Positions 10,090 to 18,677 of a DNA stretch of 64,000 bases are shown one piece after another. Location: positions 2,545,501 to 2,609,500 of the forward strand of contig NZ_JAPDFL010000001.1 in assembly GCF_025949695.1 (NCBI RefSeq), written 5' to 3'. Origin of the DNA: Pararhodobacter zhoushanensis (GTDB lineage: Bacteria > Pseudomonadota > Alphaproteobacteria > Rhodobacterales > Rhodobacteraceae). Below the pieces are notes generated by a model that worked only from the letters and a program-made list of their open reading frames with translations, had not been told where the DNA came from and did not search any database. A program made the translations under genes and the position numbers. How positions within the stretch are numbered: position 1 is the stretch's first letter; every line of letters starts with the position of its first letter.

Positions 10090-10806
10090 TTAGCCCAACA
10101 GTGCGAGGATCCGTTCGGCCTCTAGCGCGCAAGGCGTCAGCGCGCTGGTATCCTCGCCGGGGAAGAACCGGGCGCGGGTCGCGGTGGGCATCGGCGCAGG
10201 CATGTCGATGATCACGCGCGGCGCCCCTTTGGCGGCCAGACTGGCGTTTTCAGCTGCCCAGGCACGGGCAAAGGCGATCTGCGCGGCCTTCGAGGCGCCG
10301 TAGGCGCCGAAGAACTTGGTAACTCCGTCACCATCATGCCAGCTCGGATCGTCAAAGAACAGCGCGGTGCCGCGCGGGCTGGGACGCAGAAGCGGCTCGA
10401 TCAGCGGGATCAGCGCGCCGGTCGCCCGGACGGTGACATTGATCGTCTTGTCCCAATCCTTGGCCGCGACATGCCCGGCGGGGGACAGCGGCGGGACATG
10501 GACGGCGCAATGCGCCCACAGATCGACCTTGCCCCAGCGTTCATAGATCGACAGGCAGATCTGGCGCATCGCGTCGTCATTGGTGATGTCGACAGGCACA
10601 AGCGTGGCGCTGCCGCCCTTGGCCTTGATGCGGTCGTCCAGTTCTTCCAGGGCACCGGTGGTGCGGGCGAGGGCGACGATATGCCAGCCGCGCGCCCCAA
10701 GCGCCTCGGCCAGGGCTGCGCCCAGACCGCGCGACGCGCCGGTGATCAGCGCAATCGGGGCCTCAGGGGCGGCGGTTGATTCGGGTGTGTCAGGGTTCTG
10801 GCTCAT
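10090..10806 (-). CDS. Short-chain dehydrogenase/reductase
   Basis: 238-residue SDR. The nucleotide-binding motif is TGASRGLGAALAEALG near residue 22, and the catalytic Tyr-Lys is in YGASKAAQ. The usual NNAG motif is altered (AHCAVHVPP), and the catalytic Ser is probably in FFDDPSWHD, so it is a divergent member. The Ala/Pro/Glu-rich first 17 residues are non-conserved. The end of the protein (RARFFPGEDTSALTP) resembles SDRs annotated as general oxidoreductases in Rhodobacteraceae. The substrate cannot be predicted. It is monocistronic. Confidence 0.8.
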   Translation of the reverse strand: MSQNPDTPESTAAPEAPIALITGASRGLGAALAEALGARGWHIVALARTTGALEELDDRIKAKGGSATLVPVDITNDDAMRQICLSIYERWGKVDLWAHCAVHVPPLSPAGHVAAKDWDKTINVTVRATGALIPLIEPLLRPSPRGTALFFDDPSWHDGDGVTKFFGAYGASKAAQIAFARAWAAENASLAAKGAPRVIIDMPAPMPTATRARFFPGEDTSALTPCALEAERILALLG

Positions 10807-11046
10807 GCTGCGCTCATGCCATCGCGTCCCGTGCCATGCAAGGCGGCGATGGGAAGCGCCCGCGACAAGAGGCCGGAGAGCGCGGATTCGCGCCCGGTCC
10901 CGTTTGCGAAGTTTTGAAATTTGCAGGTACTGGGGTTTGCAAAGTCAACGCGCAGTAAAGTGGCCGAGGTCGCGCGCGCCGCTTGACCCGACCGCGCCGA
11001 CACCGGATAAACACATCAACTTGGACCGACGAACAGGGAGACCCTC

Positions 11047-11619
11047 ATGGCCCAGCAAACTCTTCTTCAGGCCTCTTTTGGCACGCAATCGCTGCTCACC
11101 AAATTGCTCGCCGTTGTTGGCGGCTCTGCGGTGATCGCTCTGGGCGCGCAGGTCAGCGTACCGATGCTGCCGGTTCCGATGACCCTGCAAACGCTGGCCG
11201 TGCTCATGGTCGGTCTGGTCGCGGGCTCGCGTCTTGGCGCGGCGGCGGTGCTGACCTATCTGGCCGAAGGTGCCATGGGTCTGCCGGTGTTCTCGAACGG
11301 TGCTGCGGGTGCGGCCTATCTGTTCGGGCCGACCGGTGGCTTCCTGATCGGCTTTGTTGCCATGGCCTATGCCGCTGGCCTGCTGGCCGAGCGCGGCGTG
11401 GCGCGTGGGTTTCTTGGCACGGCTCTGGGTGTCGCGGCGATCTCGGCGCTGCTGTATGTGCCGGGCCTGATCTGGCTGACCGCTGTGACCCCGCTGGATC
11501 TGGGCGGCGCTGTGTCGCGCGGGATGCTGCCGTTTCTGGCCGGTGATCTGGTCAAGTCGGTGATCGCGGCGCTGATCGTCACGGGTGCCTGGACCACGCT
11601 GCGCGCCCGTCGCGGCTAA
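11047..11619 (+). CDS. bioY: Biotin transporter BioY (S component)
   Basis: 190 residues with six predicted transmembrane helices. The BioY signature VPMLPVPMTLQTLAVLMVG is present, followed by GAAYLFGPTGGFLIGF, the two conserved stretches of the biotin-binding S component of ECF transporters. No bioM/bioN ATPase or T-component genes are adjacent; solitary BioY can act alone at low rate or share a common ECF module. ATG 11047 has ACAGGGAGA upstream. I looked for a TTATCTATAA-type BioR box in the 240 bp upstream and did not see one. Confidence 0.92.
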   Translation: MAQQTLLQASFGTQSLLTKLLAVVGGSAVIALGAQVSVPMLPVPMTLQTLAVLMVGLVAGSRLGAAAVLTYLAEGAMGLPVFSNGAAGAAYLFGPTGGFLIGFVAMAYAAGLLAERGVARGFLGTALGVAAISALLYVPGLIWLTAVTPLDLGGAVSRGMLPFLAGDLVKSVIAALIVTGAWTTLRARRG

Positions 11620-11645
11620 ACTGCCGCCGATTGCCTGAAAAACAG

Positions 11646-11677
11646 CCCCCGGACGCCGCGCGCGTCCGGGGGTTTTT
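11646..11677 (+). terminator. Intrinsic terminator of bioY
   Basis: CCCCCGGACG / CGTCCGGGGG stem, loop CCGCGCG, followed by TTTTT; 26 bp after the bioY stop. Confidence 0.9.
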
Positions 11678-11737
11678 GCATGTCTTGCGGGGGCCTTGGC
11701 CGCGTGTCATCAACGGGGGAAGAAAAGGAGATTGCCC

Positions 11738-12919
11738 ATGTCCGATACCCCTTCGCTGGTTCGCCGCACGCCGTGGCCGGCCAGCGCCTCGCGCCCGGTG
11801 GTCACGCCGCTGCAGCCCTCGGTGGTCTATGCCTCGCCCGATCCCGATACGCTGGACGCGCAATACGCGGGCACCAATCCGGGCTTTACCTATGCGCGCG
11901 AAGGGCACCCCAACGCGCAGGTGCTGGCCGAGAAAATCGACATGCTGGAAGGGGCCGAGGGCGGGTTGATCACCGGCTCGGGCATGGCGGCGGTGACGGC
12001 GGCGCTGATGGGTGTGTTGAAAGCGGGCGATCACGTTTTGGGCGGCGATCAGCTTTATGGCCGCTCTTTGCGGCTGATGGGGCAGGACCTGAACCGCTTT
12101 GGCATCGCGACCTCGCTGGCCGATTCGACCGATGCGCGGGCCTTTGCCGCGGCGATCCGGCCGGAAACGAAAATGATCCTGCTCGAGGTGGTGTCGAACC
12201 CGACGCTGCGGGTGGCGGATATCGAGGGCATCGCAGCGGTGGCGCGCGAGCGGGGGGTGTTGCTGGCGATCGACAACACCTTCACCACGCCGCGCGGGTT
12301 CCGGCCGTTCGAGCATGGCGCGGATATCGTCATTCATTCGGTGACCAAGATCCTGTCAGGGCACTCGGACGCCACGCTGGGCTATACGGCGACCAAAGAC
12401 CCGGCGCTGCGCAAGGCGATCTATGATTTCGCCGTGACCACGGGGATGACGCCCAGCCCCTTCGATTGCTGGCTGGCCGAGCGCGGGCTCTATTCGTTCG
12501 AGCTGCGTTACGACCGGGCCGAGGCGAATGCGGCGGCGCTGGCCGATCATCTGGCGACGCTGCCGGGGGTGAAGAAAGTGCTGTATCCGACGCGCTCGGA
12601 CCATCCGGACCAGAACCGCGCGGTGTCGCTGCTGGGTGAGCGCGGCGGGCATATGGTGAGCTTCGTGATCGAGGGCGACCGAGCCCAGGCCAACGCCCTG
12701 ACCCGTGGCGCGCCGGATCTGGCCTTTGCGCCGACGCTGGGCGACATCGGCACCACGCTGTCGCACCCGGCCTCGTCCTCGCACCGGGCGCTGGCACCCG
12801 AGGCACGGGCGGCGCTGGGGATCACGGAAGGGTTCTTCCGGGTGTCGGTGGGGATTGAGGATATCGGGCTGCTCAAGAGCGAGTTTTCAAAGGCTGTGGC
12901 GGCATCGCAGGCGGTTTGA
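11738..12919 (+). CDS. PLP-dependent trans-sulfuration enzyme (Cys/Met metabolism family)
   Basis: 393-residue fold-type I PLP enzyme of the cystathionine beta-lyase / gamma-synthase family. The Schiff-base Lys is in VIHSVTKILSGHSD; cofactor-contact stretches TGSGMAAVTAAL and AIDNTFTT are intact. Activities in this family (beta-lyase, gamma-lyase, O-acylhomoserine sulfhydrylase) cannot be separated from motifs alone. In Rhodobacteraceae a close type is usually annotated cystathionine beta-lyase or methionine gamma-lyase. ATG 11738 is chosen because AAAGGAG lies 7 bp upstream. It works in the cytosol as a tetramer if typical. Confidence 0.85.
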   Translation: MSDTPSLVRRTPWPASASRPVVTPLQPSVVYASPDPDTLDAQYAGTNPGFTYAREGHPNAQVLAEKIDMLEGAEGGLITGSGMAAVTAALMGVLKAGDHVLGGDQLYGRSLRLMGQDLNRFGIATSLADSTDARAFAAAIRPETKMILLEVVSNPTLRVADIEGIAAVARERGVLLAIDNTFTTPRGFRPFEHGADIVIHSVTKILSGHSDATLGYTATKDPALRKAIYDFAVTTGMTPSPFDCWLAERGLYSFELRYDRAEANAAALADHLATLPGVKKVLYPTRSDHPDQNRAVSLLGERGGHMVSFVIEGDRAQANALTRGAPDLAFAPTLGDIGTTLSHPASSSHRALAPEARAALGITEGFFRVSVGIEDIGLLKSEFSKAVAASQAV

Positions 12920-12932
12920 GCCTATCGGCGCC

Positions 12933-13020
12933 GGGGGCTGCCGCCCCAGGGCTACTATTGGTTCGGGGGCTGCCGCCCCAAGGCTTACTATTGGTTCGGG
13001 TGGCTGCCGCCCCCGGGCCC
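12933..13020. repeat. Short tandem repeat, about 32-33 bp unit
   Basis: Two near-identical units, GGGGGCTGCCGCCCC-(A/AA)GGCT-(T)ACTATTGGTTC, at 12933-12964 and 12965-12997, followed by a truncated third (GGGTGGCTGCCGCCCCCGGG). Each unit contains a CTGCCGCCCC/GGGG half-palindrome. It lies in the intergenic space after the PLP enzyme and just before a strong hairpin; probably non-coding. Confidence 0.7.
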
Positions 13021-13025
13021 CCCGC

Positions 13026-13055
13026 TTCAAGGAGGGTACACGTACCCTCCTTGAA
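13026..13055. terminator. Perfect 14-bp hairpin, bidirectional terminator or dispersed palindrome
   Basis: TTCAAGGAGGGTAC and its exact complement GTACCCTCCTTGAA are separated by only AC. It sits between two convergent genes (ending 12919 and 13145). There is no U-run of canonical length, so it may be a transcription barrier or a repeated element instead of a classical terminator. The GGAGG arm would also mimic a Shine-Dalgarno sequence in RNA. Confidence 0.6.
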
Positions 13056-13144
13056 AATCCTCCCGTGGATATTTTTAGACAGATGATAGACAAAAGGCGC
13101 GCCTTGTCCGGGCGCGCCTGTTGGATTGATGTCGTACTGGCGGG

Positions 13145-14809
13145 TCAGTTGGCGAGGGCGAGGAGCTGGCGGTTCGAGATCGTGCCTTCGGCGCTGACCA
13201 GCCCGGCAAGGCGGCTGTCCGAGAGCAGATCGCGCAGATCCACGGCGCGGCCATTCATATAGGCGCGGCGGGCGACCAGCCGGATGCCGTGGCTGTAATC
13301 GGCGTATTGCGCGCCGTGGACGGTGCTGAGCGGCTGGATCGCCTGTCCGTTGCGCCGGTGCCAGCCATAGATGGCGACGCGGCCCGGATTGGACTGCAGG
13401 CGGTTGGTCAGCACGAGGTCTTTCTTGTGACCCGAAACGAGTTGTCCAAGATGGCCGCCTGCCTGACGGCGCTGGCCTTCGACCGTGGCGTTGTGGCGCA
13501 GGAAGTAATTGGTCGAGGCCATCTGTGCAGTCGGATCCATCGGCGCGGGGCTGAGGTGGATGGCGGCTTGCTGGTAGATCGCGTCGACCATGCGGGTCGT
13601 CGGCAGCACCATGTCGAAGCGTTCAGCCACGCGCATCGCAGCGGGCAGGCCCAGTGGCACGCGGACGAAATCGCTGTCCGAGCCGACGGCGAGGTAATCG
13701 GGCGTGACGCAGATGGTGACGCGGGTGGGCTGGCCGTTCGCGCCGGTGCCGTTGAAGGTCACGGGCACCAGATCACGCAGAAAATCGGGGATATTGCCGG
13801 CGAGAACCTCGGAAATGACCGCGTTGTCACGCTCGCCACCGCCGGTGCCGGTCAGCCGCCCGATCACGCTGCTGCCGTCACCGGCGCTGCGCGCGCGGCG
13901 AGGGATGGCGCGGGTGAGGGTGCTTTCGCAGCGGTCGGATTGCCCGGCGATGGCCGAAGTCAGCGGCGGAACCGAGAGCGACGGGGCGGGTGCCTGCGCG
14001 CGCGGCGTGATCGGTTGTGGCGTATCGAGCGAGGCGCTGGCGAGACGGGTCACGGCCTCAGGGCGCGGTTGTGGAAGGCGTGAGCGGATCAGGCTGGTTG
14101 AGTCGCCGCCGAGGCTGGCCAGAACGATCTGTCCGGGCGCGGCCTGGGTTTCGGCGGGCGCTGTATCGGCCACCGGCGCCGTGAACGGCCGCGCGCGCGG
14201 CATGGGCGAATGCGTCGGTGCGCGCAGGGCGGCGAGTTGTTGGGCGTCGAGTTGCTGGGCGTCGAGCGGCGGCACTTCAGTGGCCACGGCGTCGGGCTGC
14301 GGGGCAACTTGCGGGCGGGGCGGGGGCACCGCGCGGGGTGCCCGCAAAATAATTTGTGCCGGGGCGGGAACCGGAACGCGTGTGGTGCGTTCCCCTCGTG
14401 TCAGCAAGCTGCCTTCCGGCGCAGCGACGACCTCGGGGGCTGCGGTTTCCGAGGCGTCAGCTGCCGGGGCGGCAGGTATCGGAGGTCGGACAGGCTGCGG
14501 CGTCCGGCGGGGAAAGACCGCCTCATCCGCGTAGTCATGCGCGGCGAAGCCTGTCACCTGCGGAGCGTTCAGCGACGCCAGCCAGACCTGCGGCGCAGGG
14601 CTGCCCGACGCGGCGGGTTGGGTGCCTGCAGAGCGTGGCACGTCGCCTGCCGCTGCATGCGTTGCTTGCGGCGCCGGTTGCCAGAGCATCTGGGCACTGA
14701 CCGCCACCAGGGCGAGCGCGCTCAACCCCGTAGCAACCAGCGTCAACGGCCGAGCAGCCGCGTTCAGGCGCATCTTTGCGGTGCGCAATTCTTGTGTGTC
14801 CCTCGTCAT
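13145..14809 (-). CDS. Membrane-anchored secreted protein with uncharacterised C-terminal domain
   Basis: 554 residues. A basic N-terminus is followed by one transmembrane/signal-anchor helix (about 19-40), then about 270 residues of Pro/Ala/Gln-rich low-complexity linker containing LDAQQLDAQQL. The C-terminal 220 residues form a folded domain: IPDFLRDLVPVTF, CVTPDYLAVGSDSDFVRVP, LPTTRMVDAIYQQA, SGHKKDLVLTNRL, YGWHRRNG and YADYSHGIRLVARR. I have seen this domain in uncharacterised proteins of other proteobacteria and myxobacteria; the conserved Asp/His/Lys residues suggest a catalytic site, possibly hydrolytic. ATG 14809 is preferred over upstream in-frame starts because it immediately precedes the cytoplasmic basic stretch. 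Role likely periplasmic. Confidence 0.65.
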   Translation of the reverse strand: MTRDTQELRTAKMRLNAAARPLTLVATGLSALALVAVSAQMLWQPAPQATHAAAGDVPRSAGTQPAASGSPAPQVWLASLNAPQVTGFAAHDYADEAVFPRRTPQPVRPPIPAAPAADASETAAPEVVAAPEGSLLTRGERTTRVPVPAPAQIILRAPRAVPPPRPQVAPQPDAVATEVPPLDAQQLDAQQLAALRAPTHSPMPRARPFTAPVADTAPAETQAAPGQIVLASLGGDSTSLIRSRLPQPRPEAVTRLASASLDTPQPITPRAQAPAPSLSVPPLTSAIAGQSDRCESTLTRAIPRRARSAGDGSSVIGRLTGTGGGERDNAVISEVLAGNIPDFLRDLVPVTFNGTGANGQPTRVTICVTPDYLAVGSDSDFVRVPLGLPAAMRVAERFDMVLPTTRMVDAIYQQAAIHLSPAPMDPTAQMASTNYFLRHNATVEGQRRQAGGHLGQLVSGHKKDLVLTNRLQSNPGRVAIYGWHRRNGQAIQPLSTVHGAQYADYSHGIRLVARRAYMNGRAVDLRDLLSDSRLAGLVSAEGTISNRQLLALAN

Positions 14810-15030
14810 ACTTATCCACATACCGGCGATTGTCTTAACCGGCAATGAAGGCATCTTGGATGTCGCGACGCATCGGCGGGGCCTTGCCGACCTGCGCAGC
14901 ACCTGCGCGAAGGGTAGCACGGGACTCGCGGTATGGGTGCAAAAATCTCCAGCACGATTTCAGGCGGCATGCTACGCTCATGCCCGGTTCCGCCCCGCGG
15001 GAGGCGTGGCGCAACCCGGGAGAGAGTATC

Positions 15031-16184
15031 ATGGTCAAGGTGTTGATGTGGCTTGCAGTCGCAGCCCTCGGCATGGTGGGAGCGCCGGCGTTTTTGCAAG
15101 CGCAGACGGTGGCGCATTTTCTGGAAATCGAGGCGGCACCGTTTCACGCCTGCGGGCGTGTCGCCGATGGCTCGGTTTTGTGCTGGGGGGCCAATGATCA
15201 GGGCCAGCTTGGCTCGGGTAAGGTGAGAGACCGGCGTTTTGCGCGCCGGGTGCACGGGATCTGGTCGCCCGTGACGGCAATCGGCACGGGTGAGTCGCAC
15301 AGCTGCGCGATCGCGGCGCTGGGGCGGCTGCGGTGCTGGGGACGCAATGCCGAGGGCCAGTTGGGCAATGACACACAGACCGGACAGCTGGTGGCCGGTC
15401 CTGTTGCCGGGCCAAGACGGCGTTTTACCGCTGTGGCCGGGGGCATTGATCATAGCTGCGCACTGACGGCATCGACGCGGGTCTTTTGCTGGGGTGCCAA
15501 CCCGACGGGCGCGGTGGGGGATGGCACAACGCAGAACCGCCTTGTGCCGACGCTGGTCGGCGGCTTGCCGCGCGGGCAGGTCGAGATCGGCACCGGCTAC
15601 CGCTTTTCTTGCGCGCGCAACACGGTGGGAGCCGTGGCCTGCTGGGGCTCGAATGTCGCAGGGCGGCTGGGCAACGGACGCGCAGGAGACAGTGTGACGC
15701 CGGTGCGGGTAACCGGGCTCAACGCCGACGCTCAGGCACTGTCGGTGGGGGTTAACCACGCGTGCGCGCTTGCTGCCGCTGGCCTTGCGGTCTGCTGGGG
15801 GGCAACGACTTTGGCCAGATCGGTGACGGCACCGCAACGGAATCGGGCGTGGCCACGCCGGTGCCGGTTGCAGGATTGCCGCAGCCAGTCAGCCTGATCG
15901 AGGCCGGTGGCGGGCATAGCTGCGCTGTGGCGGACGGGGCGGTCTGGTGCTGGGGATGGAATATCCATGGCCAGTTGGGGGATGGGACCACCACCGACAG
16001 CGCCGTGCCCGTTGCAGTGCAGGGTCTGACCGGCGAGGTTGTCGCGCTCACCCTGGGCGATCTGTTCAGCTGCGCGCTGATGGCCGATGGCACGGCGAAT
16101 TGCTGGGGCTCGAATGACCGGGGTCAACTGGGGGTGGGAACCACCGCGCCCTCAAGCGTGCCGATGCCGGTGCTGACGCCCTGA
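15031..16184 (+). pseudogene. RCC1-repeat secreted protein, frameshifted in a G run
   Basis: The first frame (15031-15897) starts with a signal peptide (MVKVLMWLAVAALGMVGA, cut after LQAQ) and carries several RCC1/BNR-like blade repeats of the form CWGxNxxGQLGxGT with a following SCA motif. At about 15797-15802 (six G) the repeat pattern leaves this frame and continues in the -1 frame to 16184 (GNDFGQIGDGTATES, then WCWGWNIHGQLGDGT and NCWGSNDRGQLGVGT). Seven G would restore one protein of about 385 residues that closes the beta-propeller. Secreted bacterial RCC1 propellers are usually adhesion, binding or surface proteins. Without correction the product loses its last two to three blades. 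Confidence 0.7.
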
Positions 16185-16200
16185 GGGACGTCAGCACTGC

Positions 16201-16932
16201 TCAGAGGCTGGTCTTTTTGAAGACCGCCTCGGGCAGCAGGCGGATGATGGTCATCACCAGCCGCCAGATGCCGCGCACATAGATCACGGAGCGGCCCTTG
16301 GCCTGCGCGGTCCAGATCGCGCGGGCCACCTCGTCGGGCTGGGCGGTCAGGCGGGGGTTCAGGTCCATGCCCTCGGTCATCCGGGTCGCAACGAAGCCGG
16401 GCTTGACGGTGATCACCTGCACCCTGGTGCGCGACAGCCGGTTGCGCAACCCGCTGAGGAAGGCAGTGAACCCCGCCTTGGCCGAGCCATAGACGTAGTT
16501 CGACGCGCGCCCCCGGTCGCCCGCGACCGAGGATATGCCGACCAGCGTGCCGGAATTGCGGTCCGCAAAGCGTTCGGCCAGCAGCCCGAGGATCAGCGAC
16601 GGCCCTTCATAGTTCGAGCGCATCACCAGCGCTGCGGCCTGCGGGTCACGCTCGCTCGCGGCTTGCTCGCCCATGAAGCCTACGGCACAGATCACCGTGT
16701 CGGGCAGGATGGGCAGGGCTTCGATGAACCCGGCAAAGCTGGCGGTGTCGAGCACGTCAAAGGCGTGGCAGGTCACCGGAACGCGGTGGCGCAGGTGCAG
16801 GTCGGTGGCGTCGGCCTCAAGTCCAGCGGGGTCGCGGGCGGCGAGTTGCACGGCGTAGCCCTGTTTGGCGTAAAACTGCGCGCAGGCGCGGGCGATGTCC
16901 GAGCGGGCACCGAGGATCAGGACGCTGCTCAT
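16201..16932 (-). CDS. dprE2: Polyprenyl-phospho-ketopentose reductase (DprE2-like SDR)
   Basis: 243-residue SDR starting at ATG 16932, which overlaps the preceding gene's TGA by four bases. Motifs: LILGARSDIARACAQ (dinucleotide binding), GISSVAG (Ser), YVYGSAKAG (Tyr/Lys) and VKPGFVATRMTEG. Start to end it parallels mycobacterial Rv3791, including the C-terminal hydrophobic helix with VMTIIRLLPEAVF before a basic tail. It would reduce the 2-keto intermediate made by the DprE1 partner to polyprenyl-phosphoryl-D-arabinose. The frame stays open far upstream inside the DprE1 gene, but that extension is not protein-like. Confidence 0.8.
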   Translation of the reverse strand: MSSVLILGARSDIARACAQFYAKQGYAVQLAARDPAGLEADATDLHLRHRVPVTCHAFDVLDTASFAGFIEALPILPDTVICAVGFMGEQAASERDPQAAALVMRSNYEGPSLILGLLAERFADRNSGTLVGISSVAGDRGRASNYVYGSAKAGFTAFLSGLRNRLSRTRVQVITVKPGFVATRMTEGMDLNPRLTAQPDEVARAIWTAQAKGRSVIYVRGIWRLVMTIIRLLPEAVFKKTSL

Positions 16933-18677
16933 AGTCCCAGCCTTTCGCTTTGGGCCGAGGCGAAGGCCTGCGTCAGCCCCTGTTGGCGGCGCATCTCGGC
17001 GAAAGCCTGCCAGCGCGGATCGGTGCGGCGCAGGGTGTCGGCGTTCATGCGGCTGTCCTTGGCAAGGTAGAAACGCCCGCCATGATCTGCGGTGATACGG
17101 TCGAGTTCGGGCATCAGGTCGAGGCTCCGGCGGGTCAGGGGGAAATCGAGGGCAAGCGTATAGCCCTCCATCGGAAAGGAAAGGCGGCTGTCTTGCGGCC
17201 CAAAGCGCTTGAGGACGGCAAGGAAAGAGCCCGCGCCGGTGCGGGTGATCGCGTTGAGGATCGCGCGCAGCCCTTCGGCGTGGCTTTCCAGCGGCACGAC
17301 GCATTGGAACTGCATGAAGCCCTTGCGGCCATAGATGCGGTTCCAGTTGCGGATCGCGTCGAGCGGATAGAAGAACGAGTCGATGCCGGTGATGCTGACC
17401 GGCGGCGTGCGCTTGCCCTTGACGTAGTAAAGCTCGTTGAACGCGCGGATCGACCACGGGTTCAGGGCAAAACCGGGAAAGTCGAACGGCACGCTCAGAT
17501 CGCGGTGCAGGGCGGTGTCCAAAGGGCGCGGGCGGGCAAGGGGCGGGAGGTCGTCGCGCGTTGCATGCTCGCCGTTCATCACGATCGAGCGGCCCATCTT
17601 CGCCCCGGTCGCCGCGCAATCGATCCACGCCATGCTGTAGGTGGCGTCGTAGGTTTGCTCGAAGGCGGCCAGCGCCTCATCCAGATTGCGGGTGGCGATG
17701 GTGGTCTGGCGGATCCAGCCGCTTTCGACCTTCTTGAGCCGGATCGCGGCGCGCAGGATGATGCCGGTCAGGCCCATGCCGCCCAGCGTCCAGCGAAACA
17801 GATCGGCGTTGTCGTTGCGCGAGCAGCGGGTGACGGTGCCATCGGCACCCATCAGGTCGAACCAGTCGACGAAGACGCCGAAAGACCCCTCGGAATGGTG
17901 GTTCTTGCCATGCACATCCGCGGCAATCGCGCCGCCCAGTGAGACGAATTTGGTTCCCGGCGTCACGCTGAGAAACCAGCCGCGCGGCAGGAAGGCGTCG
18001 ATGATCTCGCCCAGCGTCACACCGGCTTCGGCGATCAGCGCGCCCGTCGACTCGTCAAAGGCGATCATGCGGTTGAGGTGCCTGGTCGAGACCGCATGCG
18101 CCCCGATTGCCGGATCGCCATACGCCCGGCCCGAGCCGCGCGCGATCACCGGCCCATCGCCGAGCAGGGCAGCCACATCCTGCGCGTCGCGCGGGGTGCT
18201 TAACCGGGTTTCCTGATGCGGGTAACGGCCCCAGCCTGACAGTTCCATCACACGCCCTCGGCCAGCGGGGGTGAAGACGAACCGCTTGTCCAGCTGATAC
18301 TTGACCATGTAGCCGACGGCCAGCCCCAGAACCGCACCAATCTCGCGCGCCGTGTGGGTGCCGCCGATCTGCCAGAACAGCGTCTCGCTGCCCCAGAAGA
18401 TCGCCGTCGTCACCAGCCCCATCACCGTATAGAGCGCGAATTTGCGGCTGTTGGCCTTCACCCCCGTCTCAGGGTCCAGAAAGATCCACCGCTTATCCAG
18501 CGCGTATTTCACCACCAGCCCCAGCGCCGTGCCGACCAGAACCGCCAGCGCGAACAACGCGGGCGTTTCGCCCAAGCGCAACACCAGCCGCTGCGCCCCC
18601 AGATTGGCCAGCGTGGCGACAACGGCAAAGCCGCTGTATCGGACGATCAGCGTCCAGCCGGTGGGGGTCTGGCTCAC
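16929..18677 (-). CDS. dprE1: GtrA-DprE1 fusion: flippase-like domain plus FAD polyprenyl-phosphoribose 2-epimerase subunit
   Basis: 582 residues, two domains. Residues 1-140 are a GtrA/Rv3789-like four-helix membrane domain with the paired KYALDKRWIF (57-66) and KYQLDKRFVF (126-135) motifs. Residues 147-582 are a vanillyl-alcohol-oxidase-type FAD protein matching DprE1: GWGRYPHQ, ARGSGRAYGD, GGAIAADVHGKNHHSEGSFG, LGGMGLTGII and the active-site Lys540 in YLAKDSR (equivalent to K418). The position of the benzothiazinone target Cys387 is Ala509 (TLALDFP). In actinobacteria GtrA and DprE1 are neighbouring separate genes; here they are one chain. Both ends are coupled to neighbours by 4-bp overlaps. 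Confidence 0.85.
   Translation of the reverse strand: MSQTPTGWTLIVRYSGFAVVATLANLGAQRLVLRLGETPALFALAVLVGTALGLVVKYALDKRWIFLDPETGVKANSRKFALYTVMGLVTTAIFWGSETLFWQIGGTHTAREIGAVLGLAVGYMVKYQLDKRFVFTPAGRGRVMELSGWGRYPHQETRLSTPRDAQDVAALLGDGPVIARGSGRAYGDPAIGAHAVSTRHLNRMIAFDESTGALIAEAGVTLGEIIDAFLPRGWFLSVTPGTKFVSLGGAIAADVHGKNHHSEGSFGVFVDWFDLMGADGTVTRCSRNDNADLFRWTLGGMGLTGIILRAAIRLKKVESGWIRQTTIATRNLDEALAAFEQTYDATYSMAWIDCAATGAKMGRSIVMNGEHATRDDLPPLARPRPLDTALHRDLSVPFDFPGFALNPWSIRAFNELYYVKGKRTPPVSITGIDSFFYPLDAIRNWNRIYGRKGFMQFQCVVPLESHAEGLRAILNAITRTGAGSFLAVLKRFGPQDSRLSFPMEGYTLALDFPLTRRSLDLMPELDRITADHGGRFYLAKDSRMNADTLRRTDPRWQAFAEMRRQQGLTQAFASAQSERLGL

Noticed and set aside
10900..11046. BioR box or riboswitch upstream of bioY
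   Set aside because: No TTATCTATAA-like palindrome is visible; the TTTGCA direct repeats at about 10919-10945 are too short to name.
17000..17628. Open frame running upstream of the DprE2-like gene on the minus strand (to 17628)
   Set aside because: It lies entirely within the GtrA-DprE1 gene in another frame, has Arg/Pro/Ala-rich shadow composition, and real SDR homology begins at ATG 16932.
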